NCBI GenBank assembly: GCA_013398275.1
Contig: VZSE01014381.1
Coordinates: 377,937 to 441,936 of the forward strand
Direction of reading: 5' to 3'
DNA: 64,000 nt
Source of the DNA: Promerops cafer
Taxonomy: Eukaryota; Chordata; Aves; Passeriformes; Nectariniidae
Made by a program: the position numbers and the translations under genes. Below, one piece after another: positions 63,101-64,000 of this stretch; position 1 is the first letter of the stretch; every line of letters starts with the position of its first letter. The notes beneath the pieces are model-generated. The model made no database searches, had not been told where the DNA came from, and was given only the letters and a program-made list of their open reading frames with translations.

Positions 63101-63258
63101 ATTCAGCCTCTGATGGCTTGCTGTTGAATAATGTTTTTTTTTTACACTTTTTTCTTTGTTTCAAGCTACATTTGTTACACTGGAATCCCAAATACAGTAA
63201 TTACCTTGATGCTAAGAGAAGAACTGATGGCATAGCTGTTTTGGCCATATTTTTGCAA
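54083..63258 (+). CDS. CA3: Carbonic anhydrase III-like gene B, 5' part (exons 1-4)
   Basis: Second tandem alpha-carbonic anhydrase, truncated by the window edge. In-window CDS is join(54083-54128, 55007-55204, 62214-62332, 63166-63258), 456 nt, 152 codons, no frameshift or stop. Exon lengths after exon 1 are the family standard (198/119/93). Zinc ligands His94, His96 and His119 and Glu106 are present. NNGKTCRVVFDD gives Lys64 and Arg67, exactly the mammalian CA III arrangement, so CA3 fits better than CA2 or CA13. The N-terminus MINPNYYPWGY is three residues longer than gene A. Unusual: Leu121, Tyr131, Lys135 and Ala145 (CA II numbering) in exon 4. Introns are 878, 7009 and 833 bp, unlike gene A (81, 2072, 2040). 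Exons 5-7 are expected within a few kb beyond 64000. Which copy is the true CA3 orthologue cannot be told from this window. Confidence 0.92.
55007..55204 (+). CDS. CA3: CA3-like gene B, exon 2
   Basis: 198 nt between TTTTGTAG and GTCGGT. Identical to gene A at 50 of 65 complete codons by my count, with 14 of the 15 differences in the first 36. The last 29 residues differ only at position 64, Lys here. Confidence 0.95.
55205..62213 (+). other. Intron 2 of gene B (7009 bp)
   Basis: Flanked by GTCGGT and TTGCAG. Holds the 181 bp tandem duplication and a perfect inverted repeat at 58555-58585. No exon or known repeat recognised otherwise. The matching intron in gene A is 2072 bp and I see no shared sequence beyond the splice sites. 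Confidence 0.8.
59859..60221. repeat. Tandem duplication, 181 bp period, with an N at the junction
   Basis: 59859-60038 and 60040-60221 are near-identical copies beginning ATGTGCAAACCC and ending GGTAATTCTGC. They differ by a few substitutions and small indels. The single N at 60039 is exactly at the join. It lies in intron 2 of gene B. Confidence 0.95.
62214..62332 (+). CDS. CA3: CA3-like gene B, exon 3 (zinc-binding)
   Basis: 119 nt between CAATTGCAG and GTAAGA. Encodes LRGGPLPGVYRLRQLHFHWG with His94 and His96, then SSDDHGSEH as in human CA III, ending RYAGE. Confidence 0.95.
63166..63258 (+). CDS. CA3: CA3-like gene B, exon 4
   Basis: 93 nt between TTTCAAG and GTAAGT. Encodes LHLLHWNPKYSNYLDAKRR and then TDGIAVLAIFLQ. 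Zinc ligand His119 is intact. Several normally conserved wall positions are changed (see findings). Confidence 0.93.
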
Positions 63259-64000
63259 GTAAGTAGAAGCATTTAACCCTTCTTTACATTTATACTATGG
63301 AGTTTCTGTTCTTCGAGGGTTAAAAAAAAGCATACCCCTCTGGGTATATTTTCTAGGGATCCTACCACATTGAAGGGGTTGACTTTCAGTAATGTATCCT
63401 TTTCAAGTTTCAGAGCATGAATTATCTCAACTGGTATCCAAAACTACACACACTTGTCCCTGCAGCTATTGTGTCACTATGCGGCTCATGGAATGGGGAC
63501 GTGTCAGAAGTGGCCCTCTGACCAACAGCAGTCAGCTGTCTTTTTTGCTAACTGGGGACAGATTTCAAGGACATGTATCTCTTCTAGGTTTTTCATGAAC
63601 TTTCTCTCAAACAAAACTATCTCACAGGCAATACATATTACTCATCCTTTTTTTTAAAATCCTTTTATGGGCATGCAGCCTTAGCTTGAAATATTAGCTG
63701 TTCCTCTCTCTTGTTTAATTCATATTCACTAGAGACAGCACTAGAGATACAAAGCTGGATGTCTTTTTTGAGATCAGCAATTCCAACCAAATATCTGACC
63801 ATGAAATCTCTGTTGTGAAATTACCTGTTACGCTAAAATTTCTGTACTGATACAATTTCCCTCTTTGGGGTACAGGCAGAGATAACAGACAGAAGACATA
63901 GCTTACCAAGCTGTTAGGGGTGATAGGTTGGGTTAATGCATTATGATTTTATAGTTGATATATGTATAGATGCTCATACAGAAAAATAGGAGAAAGAAGA
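63259..64000 (+). other. Start of intron 4 of gene B
   Basis: Begins GTAAGTAG. No exon 5 candidate (IKTK-like end followed by GT) is found before the window ends. Confidence 0.8.

Overview
The window looks like nuclear DNA of a bird, or less likely another sauropsid. It has seven-exon vertebrate carbonic anhydrase genes with GT-AG introns and CpG-island promoters. The only interspersed repeats I can name are decayed CR1 LINE fragments, and overall repeat density is low. Two N characters (30134 and 60039) point to a draft assembly. There are no bacterial features, RNA genes or CRISPR arrays that I can see.

Layout, all genes on the + strand: (1) 1-26500 is gene-free DNA with microsatellites, three CR1 fragments (10955-11235, 12400-14032, 16371-16436) and two non-coding segments (19090-19290 and 23105-23435) that recur upstream of the second gene. 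(2) 26520-37106 is a complete cytosolic carbonic anhydrase gene of the CA3 type. It has a TATA box in a CpG island and seven coding exons totalling 789 nt, giving 262 residues. (3) 37107-53500 is the intergenic spacer. It holds candidate poly(A) signals, two reverse-oriented CR1 fragments and the second copies of the two non-coding segments (42771-42985 and 45880-46207). (4) 53500-64000 is a second CA3-type gene with its own CpG island and TATA box. Only exons 1-4 lie in the window; exons 5-7 should follow beyond the right edge.

The two genes are tandem paralogues with the same exon phases and lengths. Both carry the three zinc-binding histidines and the CA3-type Arg67. Residue 64 (carbonic anhydrase II numbering), the proton-shuttle position, is Arg in gene A and Lys in gene B. 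Gene B also has an altered active-site wall (Leu121, Tyr131, Lys135, Ala145). Most identical amino acids in a 29-codon stretch of exon 2 use different codons, so the duplication is old.

The most interesting signal is not a new gene family. It is that two non-coding segments upstream of each paralogue remain recognisably alike although the introns, and most of the spacers as far as I could compare them, do not. They may be duplicated regulatory elements. I found no evidence of a wholly new biological system.
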